50,759 nt of DNA from Candidatus Magasanikiibacteriota bacterium (GCA_023246655.1 JAHFHX010000008.1:1-50759), one strand, 5' to 3'. Counted from the stretch's first letter, positions 1-9,775 are shown. Notes: generated from the sequence alone by a model not told the origin. Numbers and translations: made by a program.

Positions 1-5
1 CTTCT

Positions 6-953
6 TTGACTTTAGGACGAGTATCTGAACCAGCACGTTTAGTCACATTACATTTTCCAACAGCGAAGGCTCGAGCCGCCGGTAATGGGGGGGATATAAG
101 CGCAGAACAATTGCCTGTTAGTCGGCCGCGTGTTCCGCTCTCCAGAGGCTCTAAGGATTTTACCGGTGCATTAACCGCTGCAGCTGCTGTCGCGATTGAT
201 GAGGAAACGAATTCTTTGCTATTTACCAAACAACCTCATGACGTGCGACCGCTCGCGAGTCTTACGAAGCTCATGAGCACGCTTGTCTTGGCAAGCCTCC
301 CACTTGATTGGACAACCACTACTGTTATCAATGCTGCCGATATAGATGCCAACAGCCATCATCTTCAGGTCGGGGAGCGCTTTACCTTGGAAGATCTTTG
401 GCAGATAGCGCTCATCGGTTCTTCTAATAGTGCCATTCATGCTTTGGTTCGCGCGAGCGGTCTCTCGGAAACAGAGTTTGTAGACCGCATGAATCAACGG
501 GCGGCTACTTTGCGCCTGCCTTCCTTGCATTTTGTTGAACCAACCGGTCTTGATAGCGCCAATACCGGAGATGCCACTGATGTCGCCCGGCTTCTCAAAG
601 AAGCGCTTAAGGTAGAACGAATTTACCGGGCTCTTAATACGAGTGAATATTATGCCGAACCCGTGGGGCAAAATAAAAAACGCCGAGTATGGACCACCAA
701 TTGGCTTTTAACGAATTGGGTTCCTAATAGTTTTGATAAAGATACGCTGGTTGGTAAAACCGGGTATATTACTACCGCAGGCTATAATTTTGCTGTGCAG
801 CTCGTTGGCGCCAAAAGTCACACGATTCGCATTGTCGTTTTGGGAGCGACTGATAATGAAGCGCGTTTTAGCGAAGCGCGTGATATTGCTGACTGGGTAT
901 TTATTACCTATGTATGGCCAGGGGAGGAAGGGTACGATAAATTGGCGGAGTAA
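6..953 (+). CDS. Serine-type D-alanyl-D-alanine carboxypeptidase (peptidase S11 family), possibly 5'-truncated by the window edge
   Basis: SLTKLMS (SxxK), SSN and KTGY (KTG) motifs in the correct order. Confidence 0.88.
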   Translation: MTLGRVSEPARLVTLHFPTAKARAAGNGGDISAEQLPVSRPRVPLSRGSKDFTGALTAAAAVAIDEETNSLLFTKQPHDVRPLASLTKLMSTLVLASLPLDWTTTTVINAADIDANSHHLQVGERFTLEDLWQIALIGSSNSAIHALVRASGLSETEFVDRMNQRAATLRLPSLHFVEPTGLDSANTGDATDVARLLKEALKVERIYRALNTSEYYAEPVGQNKKRRVWTTNWLLTNWVPNSFDKDTLVGKTGYITTAGYNFAVQLVGAKSHTIRIVVLGATDNEARFSEARDIADWVFITYVWPGEEGYDKLAE

Positions 954-1018
954 TTCTTTGGAAGACTTGGTGGTTAAATTGTTTTTGTAGTTATGATATA
1001 CTAACATTAACCTTATGT

Positions 1019-2212
1019 ATGCCTATTCGCTCTATTAAGGATGTTAAAAATCTTGCCGGAAAACACGTGCTCGTGCGGGTAGATTTTAATGCTCCCGTTA
1101 AAAAAGGAAAGGTGGAAGATGATTTTAAAATTCAAAAGACTTTACCGACCATTCGTTATTTGCTTTCCAAAGGAGTCAAACTTATTTTGGTGAGTCATCT
1201 TGGTAGGCCACAGGGAGTTGATGTGAAGTTGAACCTGAAACCGGTGGCGAAGCAGCTGGAGAAATTGTTAGGAAAAAGTATTCAATATCACTCTACTAAG
1301 ATAGTAACCCGTAGTTATTTTGAGAAAACGAAAGTAGCAATTGAAAAGATGAAACCGGGCGAGGTAATCATGCTTGAAAATATTCGTTTTTTTTCTGAGG
1401 AGCGTGAAAATAAGGATTCCTTGGCACAGGAACTAGCTGGGCTTGCCGATATTTTTGTCTCCGATTGTTTTGGGGTTACCCATCATCCCGCACCATCCAT
1501 TTCTGGTGTGACCAAGTACCTACCCTCATATGCCGGTTTATTGTTATTGGAAGAAATAACAATTTTATCAGAAGTAATGAAAAAACCACAACGGCCGCTG
1601 GTTGTGGTTCTTGGTGGAGCGAAAGTGGAGACTAAAATTCCCGTTTTGAAATATTTATTACCCCGGGCAGATTATATTTTAGTAGGCGGACAAATTGCCA
1701 CCACTTATTTGTGGGCTAAAGGATACTCGGTTGGAGGGTCACGTGTTGGTGAAGCGTGGCAGGGCGACATTTTACGCTATTGTTCAAAGAAAAAAGTGAT
1801 TGTCCCGGTAGATTTTGTGGTTGGCACTAAAGATGGTAAAAAAACTCGCGTCATGGAAGTTAATTCTCTTTTTAAGATTACTGATTCACGATTTTCGGTG
1901 TACGATATTGGGCCGTTAACGGTACGGCTCTTTGCTCATTATATTAAACAAGCGCGAACACTTGTTTGGAATGGAGCGATGGGCATGTTCGAGCAGCACC
2001 CTTATGAGTTTGGCACCTTTGCTTTGGCAGATTTATTTGCGGCCCGTTCTCGGGGTCGAGCCTTTGGGGTGGTAGGTGGAGGAGAAACCGGAGAAGTTAT
2101 ACAACAGCGTGGTCTCATTGAGCAAATTGACCTTATTTCAACTGGTGGTGGCGCAATGCTAGAATTTTTAAGTGGGAAAAAATTGCCTGGGCTGGAAGCT
2201 TTAAAAAAATAA
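1019..2212 (+). CDS. pgk: Phosphoglycerate kinase
   Basis: VRVDFNAPVKKGKVEDDFKI, SHLGRPQG, GGAKVETKIPVL, WNGAMGMFE and STGGGAMLEFLSGKKLPG motifs. Confidence 0.97.
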   Translation: MPIRSIKDVKNLAGKHVLVRVDFNAPVKKGKVEDDFKIQKTLPTIRYLLSKGVKLILVSHLGRPQGVDVKLNLKPVAKQLEKLLGKSIQYHSTKIVTRSYFEKTKVAIEKMKPGEVIMLENIRFFSEERENKDSLAQELAGLADIFVSDCFGVTHHPAPSISGVTKYLPSYAGLLLLEEITILSEVMKKPQRPLVVVLGGAKVETKIPVLKYLLPRADYILVGGQIATTYLWAKGYSVGGSRVGEAWQGDILRYCSKKKVIVPVDFVVGTKDGKKTRVMEVNSLFKITDSRFSVYDIGPLTVRLFAHYIKQARTLVWNGAMGMFEQHPYEFGTFALADLFAARSRGRAFGVVGGGETGEVIQQRGLIEQIDLISTGGGAMLEFLSGKKLPGLEALKK

Positions 2213-2224
2213 ACCGAGACTCAT

Positions 2225-2635
2225 ATGAAATTTGAATCAGAAAGAGTTGATTTGCCGCTCGCTGAAGAGCTTAAGTTGGGTTCATTTCTAATGAGCGCTC
2301 TACAGGAAGCCCAGGAAAAGTCAGCGGACACACAACAACTGTATAAGCTTGATTTTACCGTGGCACAGGCATTATTAGAGACCCTACGTTATAGTACTTG
2401 TTCGAGTAATGAATATGAGATAGCTCGCAGTTTAGCTCAAGCAGAGGTAGAATTGAAAGGGCAGCGTGGATTGGTAGATTTTATTGTTGCCGGTTTTGAC
2501 CGTCGTTCAGATGGGAGAGTAGGTTGGGAGGTGGCACCGTCACAGTATGCAGCGGCTTTAATTTTAGCCTTGGAGCAAGGTTTAGTGGAATTCCCCGTAC
2601 CAGACCGTTCACCAAAAGAATCATTTATTCATTAA
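2225..2635 (+). CDS. Hypothetical protein (136 aa)
   Basis: Intact ORF 12 nt after pgk, same strand; no recognised domain. Confidence 0.65.
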   Translation: MKFESERVDLPLAEELKLGSFLMSALQEAQEKSADTQQLYKLDFTVAQALLETLRYSTCSSNEYEIARSLAQAEVELKGQRGLVDFIVAGFDRRSDGRVGWEVAPSQYAAALILALEQGLVEFPVPDRSPKESFIH

Positions 2636-2637
2636 AT

Positions 2638-2670
2638 TGAATTATTTCCTACTATCAGCGAAATAATTCA
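2638..2670 (+). promoter_or_regulatory. Perfect 11-bp hairpin abutting a strong Shine-Dalgarno (AGGAGG, 2670-2675)
   Basis: TGAATTATTTC-ctactatcagc-GAAATAATTCA followed immediately by ggagg, 9 nt before ATG 2684. Confidence 0.5.
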
Positions 2671-2683
2671 GGAGGAACTTTAT

Positions 2684-3544
2684 ATGCCCGGTAATAAAAA
2701 AATGGATTCTCTGTTCATGGAGTCTTCAGCGGCGCCATCCGCTGGGATGCAGCCATCATGTTGTTCAACAGCGTGGAGAGATGATTTTGGCAAGAAAATT
2801 CTCATGACATTGGTGGGGGTGTTGTTGGTCTATCTCATTATTTATGTTGGTACTCTCATGCGCAACAACATGAGGAAGTACCAGTTTATTGGTCAGGCGG
2901 ACCAAATGGAACGCACTATTACCGTAAACGGTACTGGCAAAGTAAATGGTAGTAATGATATTGCGATTACCACTCTTGGTTATTCTAATACTGATAAAGA
3001 TGTGGCGGTGGCTCAGGTGGCGAATAAAAAGGTAATGGACGCAGTAATGAACGATTTAAAGAAGTTAGGTGTTGCCGACAAAGACATGCAGACTGAGTAT
3101 AGCATCTATCCGGATTATAGTTTTACCCAAGATAGAGGGCAGGAGCTGAAGGGGTATCGGGTAAGTAATAATGTCACAGTTAAAATTCGCGATCTCAGTA
3201 AAATGAGCGCTGTTCTATCACTGGCTGGAAAACACGGCGCTAACCAGGTGAATGGACTTAATTTTACTATTGATGATCCCGAGAATTTGAAGCTCCAAGC
3301 TCGGGACAAAGCTCTGTCTGATGCTATCATCAAAGCTCAGCGCTTAACTCAAACACTGGGTGTGCGTCTTATTGAAGTCGTTTCGTATAATGAATATGAA
3401 GGTGGACCTGAACCTATACCAATGTATGCGCGGGCCGAAGGTCTGGGGGGTGGTGGAGATATGGGTGGCCCAGAAATAGTCGCTCGTGGGAGCAGGGATG
3501 TTGTGATGAATGTGAATGTAACCTTCAAGATAGGGACTAGGTAA
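2684..3544 (+). CDS. SIMPL (DUF541) domain membrane-anchored protein
   Basis: N-terminal TM (ILMTLVGVLLVYLIIYVGTL), then ITVNGTGKVNGSNDIAITTLGY...VAQVANKKVMDAV typical of SIMPL proteins. Confidence 0.85.
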   Translation: MPGNKKMDSLFMESSAAPSAGMQPSCCSTAWRDDFGKKILMTLVGVLLVYLIIYVGTLMRNNMRKYQFIGQADQMERTITVNGTGKVNGSNDIAITTLGYSNTDKDVAVAQVANKKVMDAVMNDLKKLGVADKDMQTEYSIYPDYSFTQDRGQELKGYRVSNNVTVKIRDLSKMSAVLSLAGKHGANQVNGLNFTIDDPENLKLQARDKALSDAIIKAQRLTQTLGVRLIEVVSYNEYEGGPEPIPMYARAEGLGGGGDMGGPEIVARGSRDVVMNVNVTFKIGTR

Positions 3545-3591
3545 AACCCCCTTGGTTAAGATTTCGTTATAGTATAGAACAATCAGTTCAT

Positions 3592-3972
3592 ATGCCTCTT
3601 GAACAGAAAAAGAGAATTTTAGTCGTTGAAGACGAAGAGCCGTTGGCAAAGGCTTTAGAAAAGGATTTAACCAAGGCGGGGTTTGAGGTAATCTGTTCAT
3701 TGGATGGCACCGAAACGGTACATTTATTGCAACGGGAGACATTTGATTTAATTTTGCTTGATATTTTAATGCCGGAAGTAAATGGGTTCGACATCTTGGA
3801 TATCCTCCAGAGGAGCCGTTCCACTACCCCGGTTATTGTTTTAACAAATCTTGGTGAGGAGGAAGATAAAGTGTATACTAGTCGTTTGGGGGCGGTTGAT
3901 TACTTAATAAAAGCTCATACTCCTTTGGCAACTGTTGTTGAACGAGTTAAAGAAGCGCTTTACGCAAAATAG
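3592..3972 (+). CDS. Stand-alone response regulator receiver (REC) protein
   Basis: ILVVEDEEPLAKAL, DLILLDILMPEVNGFD, VIVLTNLG, YLIKAH; no output domain in 126 aa. Confidence 0.92.
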   Translation: MPLEQKKRILVVEDEEPLAKALEKDLTKAGFEVICSLDGTETVHLLQRETFDLILLDILMPEVNGFDILDILQRSRSTTPVIVLTNLGEEEDKVYTSRLGAVDYLIKAHTPLATVVERVKEALYAK

Positions 3973-3996
3973 ATTGTGATTTTATTATTTTAACTT

Positions 3997-5244
3997 ATGA
4001 AGATCAAAACTATTTCCGCTCGTGAAATTTTGGATTCACGCGGGAACCCAACAGTGGAAGCTAAAGTTATATTGGAAAATGGCTTGGTGGGTATTGGTAA
4101 GGTACCATCTGGCGCTTCCACTGGCACGCACGAGGCCTTGGAGCTTCGGGATGGTGGTAAACGGTATGGAGGTAAGGGGGTATTGAAAGCTGTAAATAAT
4201 GTACATTTAGGGATTGCTCCAGCACTTAAAGGGATGGATGTGACAAAGCAACAGACGCTCGATGAAAAAATGCTGAAGCTCGATGGCACGAAAAATAAAT
4301 CCAAGCTGGGGGCGAACGCGATTTTGGCCGTGTCGCTCGCGGCGGCCCGGGCGGGGGCTCTTGCGACGAACATGCCACTGTACCGTTACATCAGGACAAC
4401 CTATAAAATTTTGGAAAAAGAATTCCGTATGCCCATTCCGACCATGAATATTTTAAATGGTGGGCGGCACGCGGATAACGGGCTCAGCATTCAAGAGTTC
4501 ATGATTATTCCTCGCAATAAATATTTGCGTGAGCGCGTACGCATGGGCTCTCAGATTTTTCATTCCTTGGCAAATCTTTTAAGTCAGAAAGGCTATGTCA
4601 CGTCGGTGGGTGACGAGGGCGGGTTTGCGCCGGAATTACTTAATAACGAACGTGGGCTGCAACTTATTATTGAAGCCATTAAGTTAGCCGGGTGGGAACC
4701 GGGCAAACACGTGTTTTTGGGTCTTGATATTGCCGCGTCGGAATTTTATCGCCATGGCAATTATTATTTTATGAGCAAGAAGCAGGGGTGGCGGCCGGCA
4801 AAACTTATTGAGACTATAACGCAATGGGTAAAAAAATATCCACTGATCTCTATTGAAGATGCTTTGAGCGAAGATGATTGGGAGAATTGGAAAATTTTAA
4901 CGAAAGAACTTGGCAAGAAAGTAACACTCGTGGGCGATGATTTATTTGTGACTAATGTGGAGCGTTTACAAAAGGGAATTGAGCAGGGGGTGGCGAATGC
5001 GATTTTGATTAAGGTAAACCAGATTGGATCGCTCACCGAAACGATTGACGCGATTATGCTCGCCAAGAAAAATGGGTATCAGGTGAGTGTTTCCCATCGT
5101 AGTGGTGAAACTGCTGATACGTTTATTGCGGACCTCGCGGTTGCGGTGAATTCGGAATTTATTAAGACGGGGTCGATGTCCAGGTCGGAGCGGGTGGAGA
5201 AGTATAATCGGTTGATGGAAATAGAAAGCGAGTTGGGATTGTAG
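3997..5244 (+). CDS. eno: Enolase
   Basis: [88 protein letters not shown] motifs. Confidence 0.98.
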   Translation: MKIKTISAREILDSRGNPTVEAKVILENGLVGIGKVPSGASTGTHEALELRDGGKRYGGKGVLKAVNNVHLGIAPALKGMDVTKQQTLDEKMLKLDGTKNKSKLGANAILAVSLAAARAGALATNMPLYRYIRTTYKILEKEFRMPIPTMNILNGGRHADNGLSIQEFMIIPRNKYLRERVRMGSQIFHSLANLLSQKGYVTSVGDEGGFAPELLNNERGLQLIIEAIKLAGWEPGKHVFLGLDIAASEFYRHGNYYFMSKKQGWRPAKLIETITQWVKKYPLISIEDALSEDDWENWKILTKELGKKVTLVGDDLFVTNVERLQKGIEQGVANAILIKVNQIGSLTETIDAIMLAKKNGYQVSVSHRSGETADTFIADLAVAVNSEFIKTGSMSRSERVEKYNRLMEIESELGL

Positions 5245-5270
5245 GCAGATTAAGCAGAATAGGCAGATTA

Positions 5271-5300
5271 AGCAAATCCCCGCTTGGGCGGGGATTTGCT
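5271..5300 (+). repeat. Perfect 13-bp GC-rich stem-loop between eno and gpmI, preceded by two copies of GCAGATTAAGCA
   Basis: AGCAAATCCCCGC-ttgg-GCGGGGATTTGCT; direct repeats at 5245-5256 and 5263-5274. Confidence 0.7.
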
Positions 5301-5309
5301 ACGACTTTT

Positions 5310-6878
5310 ATGAATAAGACACCAACAACAGTTCTTATAATTTTGGACGGCTTCGGCCTGGCCGACCCGAAACAAAAAGGCAACGCCATTACACCAAAAA
5401 CCGCGCCGAATTTTTTTGGTTGGTGGAAAAAGTACCCGCACACAACTCTTGAAGCAAGTGGAGTTTCGGTTGGGCTCCCACGTGGCCAAGAGGGGAATAG
5501 TGAAGCGGGGCATTTGAATATTGGGGCGGGACGAATCGTCAAACAGGATACGTTGTATATTACTGACGCAATTAAGGATGGGACGTTTTTTAAAAATAAC
5601 GCGTTTCATGAGGCCTTGCACCATGTAAAAAAATACAAAACCGCGGCGCACGTAATGGGCTTGCTCTCGAACCATAATAGCGCGCATTCGTGCCCGGAGC
5701 ATTTGTTCGCGCTTTTGGATTTGTTTCACGATGAGGGAATTAAAAAAGTGTATCTGCATTTGTTTACGGACGGGCGTGACTCGGGGCAGCATGACGCGTC
5801 GCACCATCTTAAAAATTTCCAGAATCATTTTCATGGGAATGAACAAATCGCCACCGTGATGGGGCGGCTGTATGGTATGGATCGGAATAAAAACTGGCAC
5901 CGGACGGAGAAGGCGTATAATGCGATAGTACTGGGCCAGGGACGCAAGGTCGCCAATGCGGAAGAGGCGCTGACGCAGGCGTATAACTCTGGCGAGAGTG
6001 ATGAGTTTATTCAACCGACCGTTGTGACGAAGGGCGGTAATCCGGTTGCAAAGATTCAGAATAATGATGTAATTTTCTTTTTTAATTTACGCAGTGACAG
6101 AGCGCGTCAAATAACTAAAGCGTTTGTGCACCAGCAGTTTGAGAAAGAAAACGGCGGAACGTTTGTGCGCAAAAAAATTCCCAAGAATACGCGCTTTGTG
6201 GCTCTCACTGATTTCGGTCCGGATTTGTCAGGAGTACTCACCGCTTACCCGAGTCGGGATGTGCCGAGTAGCCTAGTTCAGACGCTGTGTCCGCGGCGGC
6301 AGTTATATTTGGCAGAATCGGAAAAGTTTGCTCATGTCACCTACTTTTTTAACGGTGGCTACGCCCAGCATTTTTGTGATGAGCGGTGGGTCAAAATTGC
6401 TTCGGATCGCGTGAAAGATTTTGAATTTGATCCAGCAATGGAGGCAGAAAGAATTGCTACCTACGCTGTAAAGGCGATTGAAAGTGGTGAATATGAGTTT
6501 ATAGCAATCAATTTTGCTAATGCGGATATGGTGGGGCATACGGGGAATCTAAGTGCCGGTGAAAAAGCTGTAGCAATACTTGATACGGCGTTAGCGCGTA
6601 TCGTAGCGGCGGTGTTACAAAATAATGCGCAGTGTATTATTACGGCGGATCATGGCAATGCCGAGGAAATGATTAATCTGAAAACCGGCGAAGTTGATTC
6701 CGAACATTCAGTGAATCCCGTGCCGCTCCTATTGATTGGATCGTCGGTCGTTACTCGAGCTTGGAAATTGAAGCGCAAAAAATTTAAGAAAGGCAAGCTG
6801 GCGGATGTAGCACCAACGATTTTGAAAATGATGGGAATTAAGAAACCAAAGGAAATGACAGGGAAGAGCTTGATTTGA
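5310..6878 (+). CDS. gpmI: 2,3-bisphosphoglycerate-independent phosphoglycerate mutase, copy 1
   Basis: VLIILDGFG, EGNSEAGHLNIGAGR, FTDGRDS, NFANADMVGHTGN, TADHGNAEEM, SEHSVNPVPLLL, LADVAPTILKMMGI. Confidence 0.95.
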   Translation: MNKTPTTVLIILDGFGLADPKQKGNAITPKTAPNFFGWWKKYPHTTLEASGVSVGLPRGQEGNSEAGHLNIGAGRIVKQDTLYITDAIKDGTFFKNNAFHEALHHVKKYKTAAHVMGLLSNHNSAHSCPEHLFALLDLFHDEGIKKVYLHLFTDGRDSGQHDASHHLKNFQNHFHGNEQIATVMGRLYGMDRNKNWHRTEKAYNAIVLGQGRKVANAEEALTQAYNSGESDEFIQPTVVTKGGNPVAKIQNNDVIFFFNLRSDRARQITKAFVHQQFEKENGGTFVRKKIPKNTRFVALTDFGPDLSGVLTAYPSRDVPSSLVQTLCPRRQLYLAESEKFAHVTYFFNGGYAQHFCDERWVKIASDRVKDFEFDPAMEAERIATYAVKAIESGEYEFIAINFANADMVGHTGNLSAGEKAVAILDTALARIVAAVLQNNAQCIITADHGNAEEMINLKTGEVDSEHSVNPVPLLLIGSSVVTRAWKLKRKKFKKGKLADVAPTILKMMGIKKPKEMTGKSLI

Positions 6879-6968
6879 AATTTTCAATTTGCAATTTTTA
6901 ATTTTTAATTAGACATTGAGTCATTGGACATTGATTGAAAATTGGAAATTAAAAATTGAAAATTGGTT
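6878..6968. repeat. AT-rich imperfect inverted repeat between the two gpmI copies
   Basis: aattttcaatttgcaatttttaatttttaatt ... gattgaaaattggaaattaaaaattgaaaattgg. Confidence 0.6.
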
Positions 6969-6972
6969 TCCT

Positions 6973-8556
6973 ATGTCTAAATCTTACAAACCCGTTGTCC
7001 TCGTTATCTGCGACGGCTGGGGGGTGGCACCAGATTCTGACGGCAACGCGATTACGCGCGCTAAGCTTCCCAATTTTACCAATTATCTCAAAAACTATCC
7101 GACGATGACGTTACATGCTTCAGGGACTGAGGTGGGTCTTCTATTTGGAGAAATAGGCAACTCTGAGGTCGGTCACTTAAATATTGGCGCTGGGCGCGTG
7201 TATTATCAATCGTGTCCCCGGATTAATCAGGAAATTACCGCGGGTGATTTTTTTAAGAATCCAGCGTTTGTGAAAGCGGCGGAGCAGGTTAAAAAAAATA
7301 AATCGCAGCTTCATCTTATTGGTATGATCGGATCCGGGAATGTACACGCGAGCAGTGAACATTTGTTTGCGCTTTTGGAATTTTGTCGCCAGCAAAAACT
7401 TGCCAAAGAAGTTTTTGTTCATGTTATTTTGGATGGACGCGATTGTGTATATAATGCGGGTGCGGAGTTTGTTAAAGAGCTTGAGGATAAGATTGCCGAG
7501 TTGAAGGTAGGAAAAATTGCGAGCCTTAGTGGCCGTTATTTTGCGCTTGACCGCGATAACCGTTGGGAGCGAGTGGAGAAAGCCTACCGCGCAATGGCGG
7601 AGGGCAAAGCCGAACGGACGGCGACAAGCGCCACCCAAGCAGTAGCGGATAGTTATGCAGTGAAAAATTATGATGAGGAGTTTATTCCAACTGTTATTGT
7701 GAAAGATGGTTTACCAATTACTACCATGAAAGCGGGGGACGCGGCGATTTTTTTTAACTTTCGGCCGGACCGTGCCCGGGAGCTTACGAAGGCCTTTGTT
7801 TTACCGGGTTTTAATAAATTTGAGCGTCGGCAGATTGAAAATCTTTTTTTTGTTACCATGATGGAATATGAGAAGGATTTGCCAGTGGTGGTGGCATACC
7901 CGCCAATTGTTGCTCAGAATTGTTTGGCCGAGGCGGTAAGTAAGAATGGATTAAAACAATTTCATGTTGCCGAAACCGAGAAATATGCCCATGTAACGTT
8001 TTTTTTAAACGGTACTATTGAAGAACCTTTTTCTGGTGAAGAGCGCGGATTAGTGCCTTCACCGAAGGTTGAGAGTTATGCCAAAGAACCAGCGATGTCC
8101 GCAGTAGGTATTACTAAGGAGGTAATAAAAGCAATTGATAGTGAAAAGTATAACCTGGTTGTTATTAATTATGCCAATGCGGATATGGTGGGGCACACGG
8201 GGGACCTTAAAGCTACCATTAAAGGTCTTGAGACTATTGATAAGTGTTTAGGAGATGTGGTTGACCACACTCTAGCTCATGACGGGGTGGTGGTGTTTAC
8301 TGCAGATCACGGTAATGCCGAGGAAGTAGTTAATCTTCAGACCGGAGAGATTGATAAAGAACATTCCACCAATCCGGTACCGCTTATTATTATTGGTAAA
8401 GATTTTCGTGGTCAAGCTGGGCCAGGCGGTGATCCGCCTGAAGGTGATTTGAGCCTTTTGCCACCAGTTGGTGTGTTAGCTGACGTTGCCCCTACCGTGT
8501 TACAACTGATGGGGTTGGAGCAGCCCGAGGAGATGACCGGTAGAGCATTGCTATGA
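6973..8556 (+). CDS. gpmI: 2,3-bisphosphoglycerate-independent phosphoglycerate mutase, copy 2 (start refined from 6916 to ATG 6973)
   Basis: VVLVICDGWG, GEIGNSEVGHLNIGAGR, LDGRDC, NYANADMVGHTGD, TADHGNAEEVVNL, KEHSTNPVPLIII, LADVAPTVLQLMGL; the track's upstream residues come from the intergenic repeat. Confidence 0.95.
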   Translation: MSKSYKPVVLVICDGWGVAPDSDGNAITRAKLPNFTNYLKNYPTMTLHASGTEVGLLFGEIGNSEVGHLNIGAGRVYYQSCPRINQEITAGDFFKNPAFVKAAEQVKKNKSQLHLIGMIGSGNVHASSEHLFALLEFCRQQKLAKEVFVHVILDGRDCVYNAGAEFVKELEDKIAELKVGKIASLSGRYFALDRDNRWERVEKAYRAMAEGKAERTATSATQAVADSYAVKNYDEEFIPTVIVKDGLPITTMKAGDAAIFFNFRPDRARELTKAFVLPGFNKFERRQIENLFFVTMMEYEKDLPVVVAYPPIVAQNCLAEAVSKNGLKQFHVAETEKYAHVTFFLNGTIEEPFSGEERGLVPSPKVESYAKEPAMSAVGITKEVIKAIDSEKYNLVVINYANADMVGHTGDLKATIKGLETIDKCLGDVVDHTLAHDGVVVFTADHGNAEEVVNLQTGEIDKEHSTNPVPLIIIGKDFRGQAGPGGDPPEGDLSLLPPVGVLADVAPTVLQLMGLEQPEEMTGRALL

Positions 8557-9338
8557 GGTATCAATTATCACGACTGAGTATTGCAATTCTGCTTATGTGG
8601 TGTTTGCTAGAGCCAATCACCACAGTTGATGCTAAGACTACAACGACACTTCGAGTGAGTGTACAGGTTATTCTTTGTAATAACAATGGAGTTTGTGATT
8701 CATTTGAAAACAGTTCGGAGTGTCCACGAGATTGTCCGCCCGTGCCCCCGCCTTCGCCAACTCCGCCGCCACGTGGGAGTAGTGGTGGTGGAAGCAATGT
8801 TACACCAGCCCCAAGCGTTCCTCAACCATCACCGATTGTCCAGCCGTTAGAAGTAATAGAATCAACTCAACAAAAACAAACTACATTAGTAGATTCTATT
8901 CCTCCGTCAGCACAGCCCTTAATATCAAAAAAGCAACAGCCGTCTATTATTGCCAAGTTGCAGGAGGTGGCGGGCAAAATTTTTAATCGATTGCCGAAGC
9001 TAGTGTCGCCGGCTGCTCTTTTGCCTGTTGTTTTATCACCATCACCTTCTGTTCCATCACCCGTTTCTTCACAACTTGCACAACCTGCTATGCCTTCATC
9101 TTTAGCCCCAACCCCTCTTTTACCCACTTCTCTATCTACACCAGTTCCACCAAAAGCTCAGCGTGTCGCAGTCATTCCTATTCGTCAACCAAGTAAAGCT
9201 CAGGTTTTTGTTCGGCGCGGTGCGGCACAAGCAATGCACGCAGTCATTCAGACAATAAAACACACCAGCGAGACGGTCAAGGCGGTAATTCAATCTGCCG
9301 TGTCATTATTAAATAGGATATGGAGGTTAATTTTATAA
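8553..9338 (+). CDS. Predicted secreted Pro-rich protein with a 4-Cys CxxxxGVCDxxExxxxCPxDC motif
   Basis: N-terminal hydrophobic segment, ILCNNNGVCDSFENSSECPRDCPP, long Pro/Ser-rich linker; ATGA overlap with gpmI. Confidence 0.7.
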   Translation: MRYQLSRLSIAILLMWCLLEPITTVDAKTTTTLRVSVQVILCNNNGVCDSFENSSECPRDCPPVPPPSPTPPPRGSSGGGSNVTPAPSVPQPSPIVQPLEVIESTQQKQTTLVDSIPPSAQPLISKKQQPSIIAKLQEVAGKIFNRLPKLVSPAALLPVVLSPSPSVPSPVSSQLAQPAMPSSLAPTPLLPTSLSTPVPPKAQRVAVIPIRQPSKAQVFVRRGAAQAMHAVIQTIKHTSETVKAVIQSAVSLLNRIWRLIL

Positions 9339-9342
9339 AGTA

Positions 9343-9690
9343 TTATTTGCTAAACAAGGTAATAGTACCAACCATTATAAAAAAAGTGATGAGCGCAACC
9401 AGAAAAAGAATTCGTATTTTAGTATAGAGATTAACGAAGGTTGTGTAAGCCATGGAAAAGGTTCCATTGGGGTGGCGGGCGTTAATTTTGTGGAAACTCA
9501 CAAAGCTTGAATAGCGCAACATGAGCGGAATATGTGTTGGGTTTTCGGTTAATACAAATCCAATAAGTACCGTGGTGACAAATACCCCCAATATAAATCC
9601 TAGGAAGCTACTATTGTGAAAAATACTTTCAAGGTAAAGAGCAATATGTTTGCCAATAGCGGCAATTCCATACCAGAAATTTTTTTCCAT
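9343..9690 (-). CDS. Hypothetical membrane protein (115 aa)
   Basis: Two strongly hydrophobic segments (FLGFILGVFVTTVLIGFVL; ILFLVALITFFIMVGTITLF); strand-isolated ORF. Confidence 0.6.
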   Translation of the reverse strand: MEKNFWYGIAAIGKHIALYLESIFHNSSFLGFILGVFVTTVLIGFVLTENPTHIPLMLRYSSFVSFHKINARHPNGTFSMAYTTFVNLYTKIRILFLVALITFFIMVGTITLFSK

Positions 9691-9775
9691 AAGGAGATTC
9701 TAAAAGGTTAATTCATATTAAGTATATACTAGCATAAGCACATTTGTCACGGATTATTTTTGTGGTTAGTATTCT

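Noticed and set aside
219-671. Minus-strand ORF antisense to the carboxypeptidase (and similar antisense ORFs throughout, e.g. 3344-3742, 5268-6014, 25219-25737, 43297-43812)
   Set aside because: Fully antisense to well-supported conserved genes, with no recognisable domains
5310-8556. gpmI duplication as an assembly artefact
   Set aside because: The two copies are strongly diverged in protein and DNA, so not a duplicated contig segment
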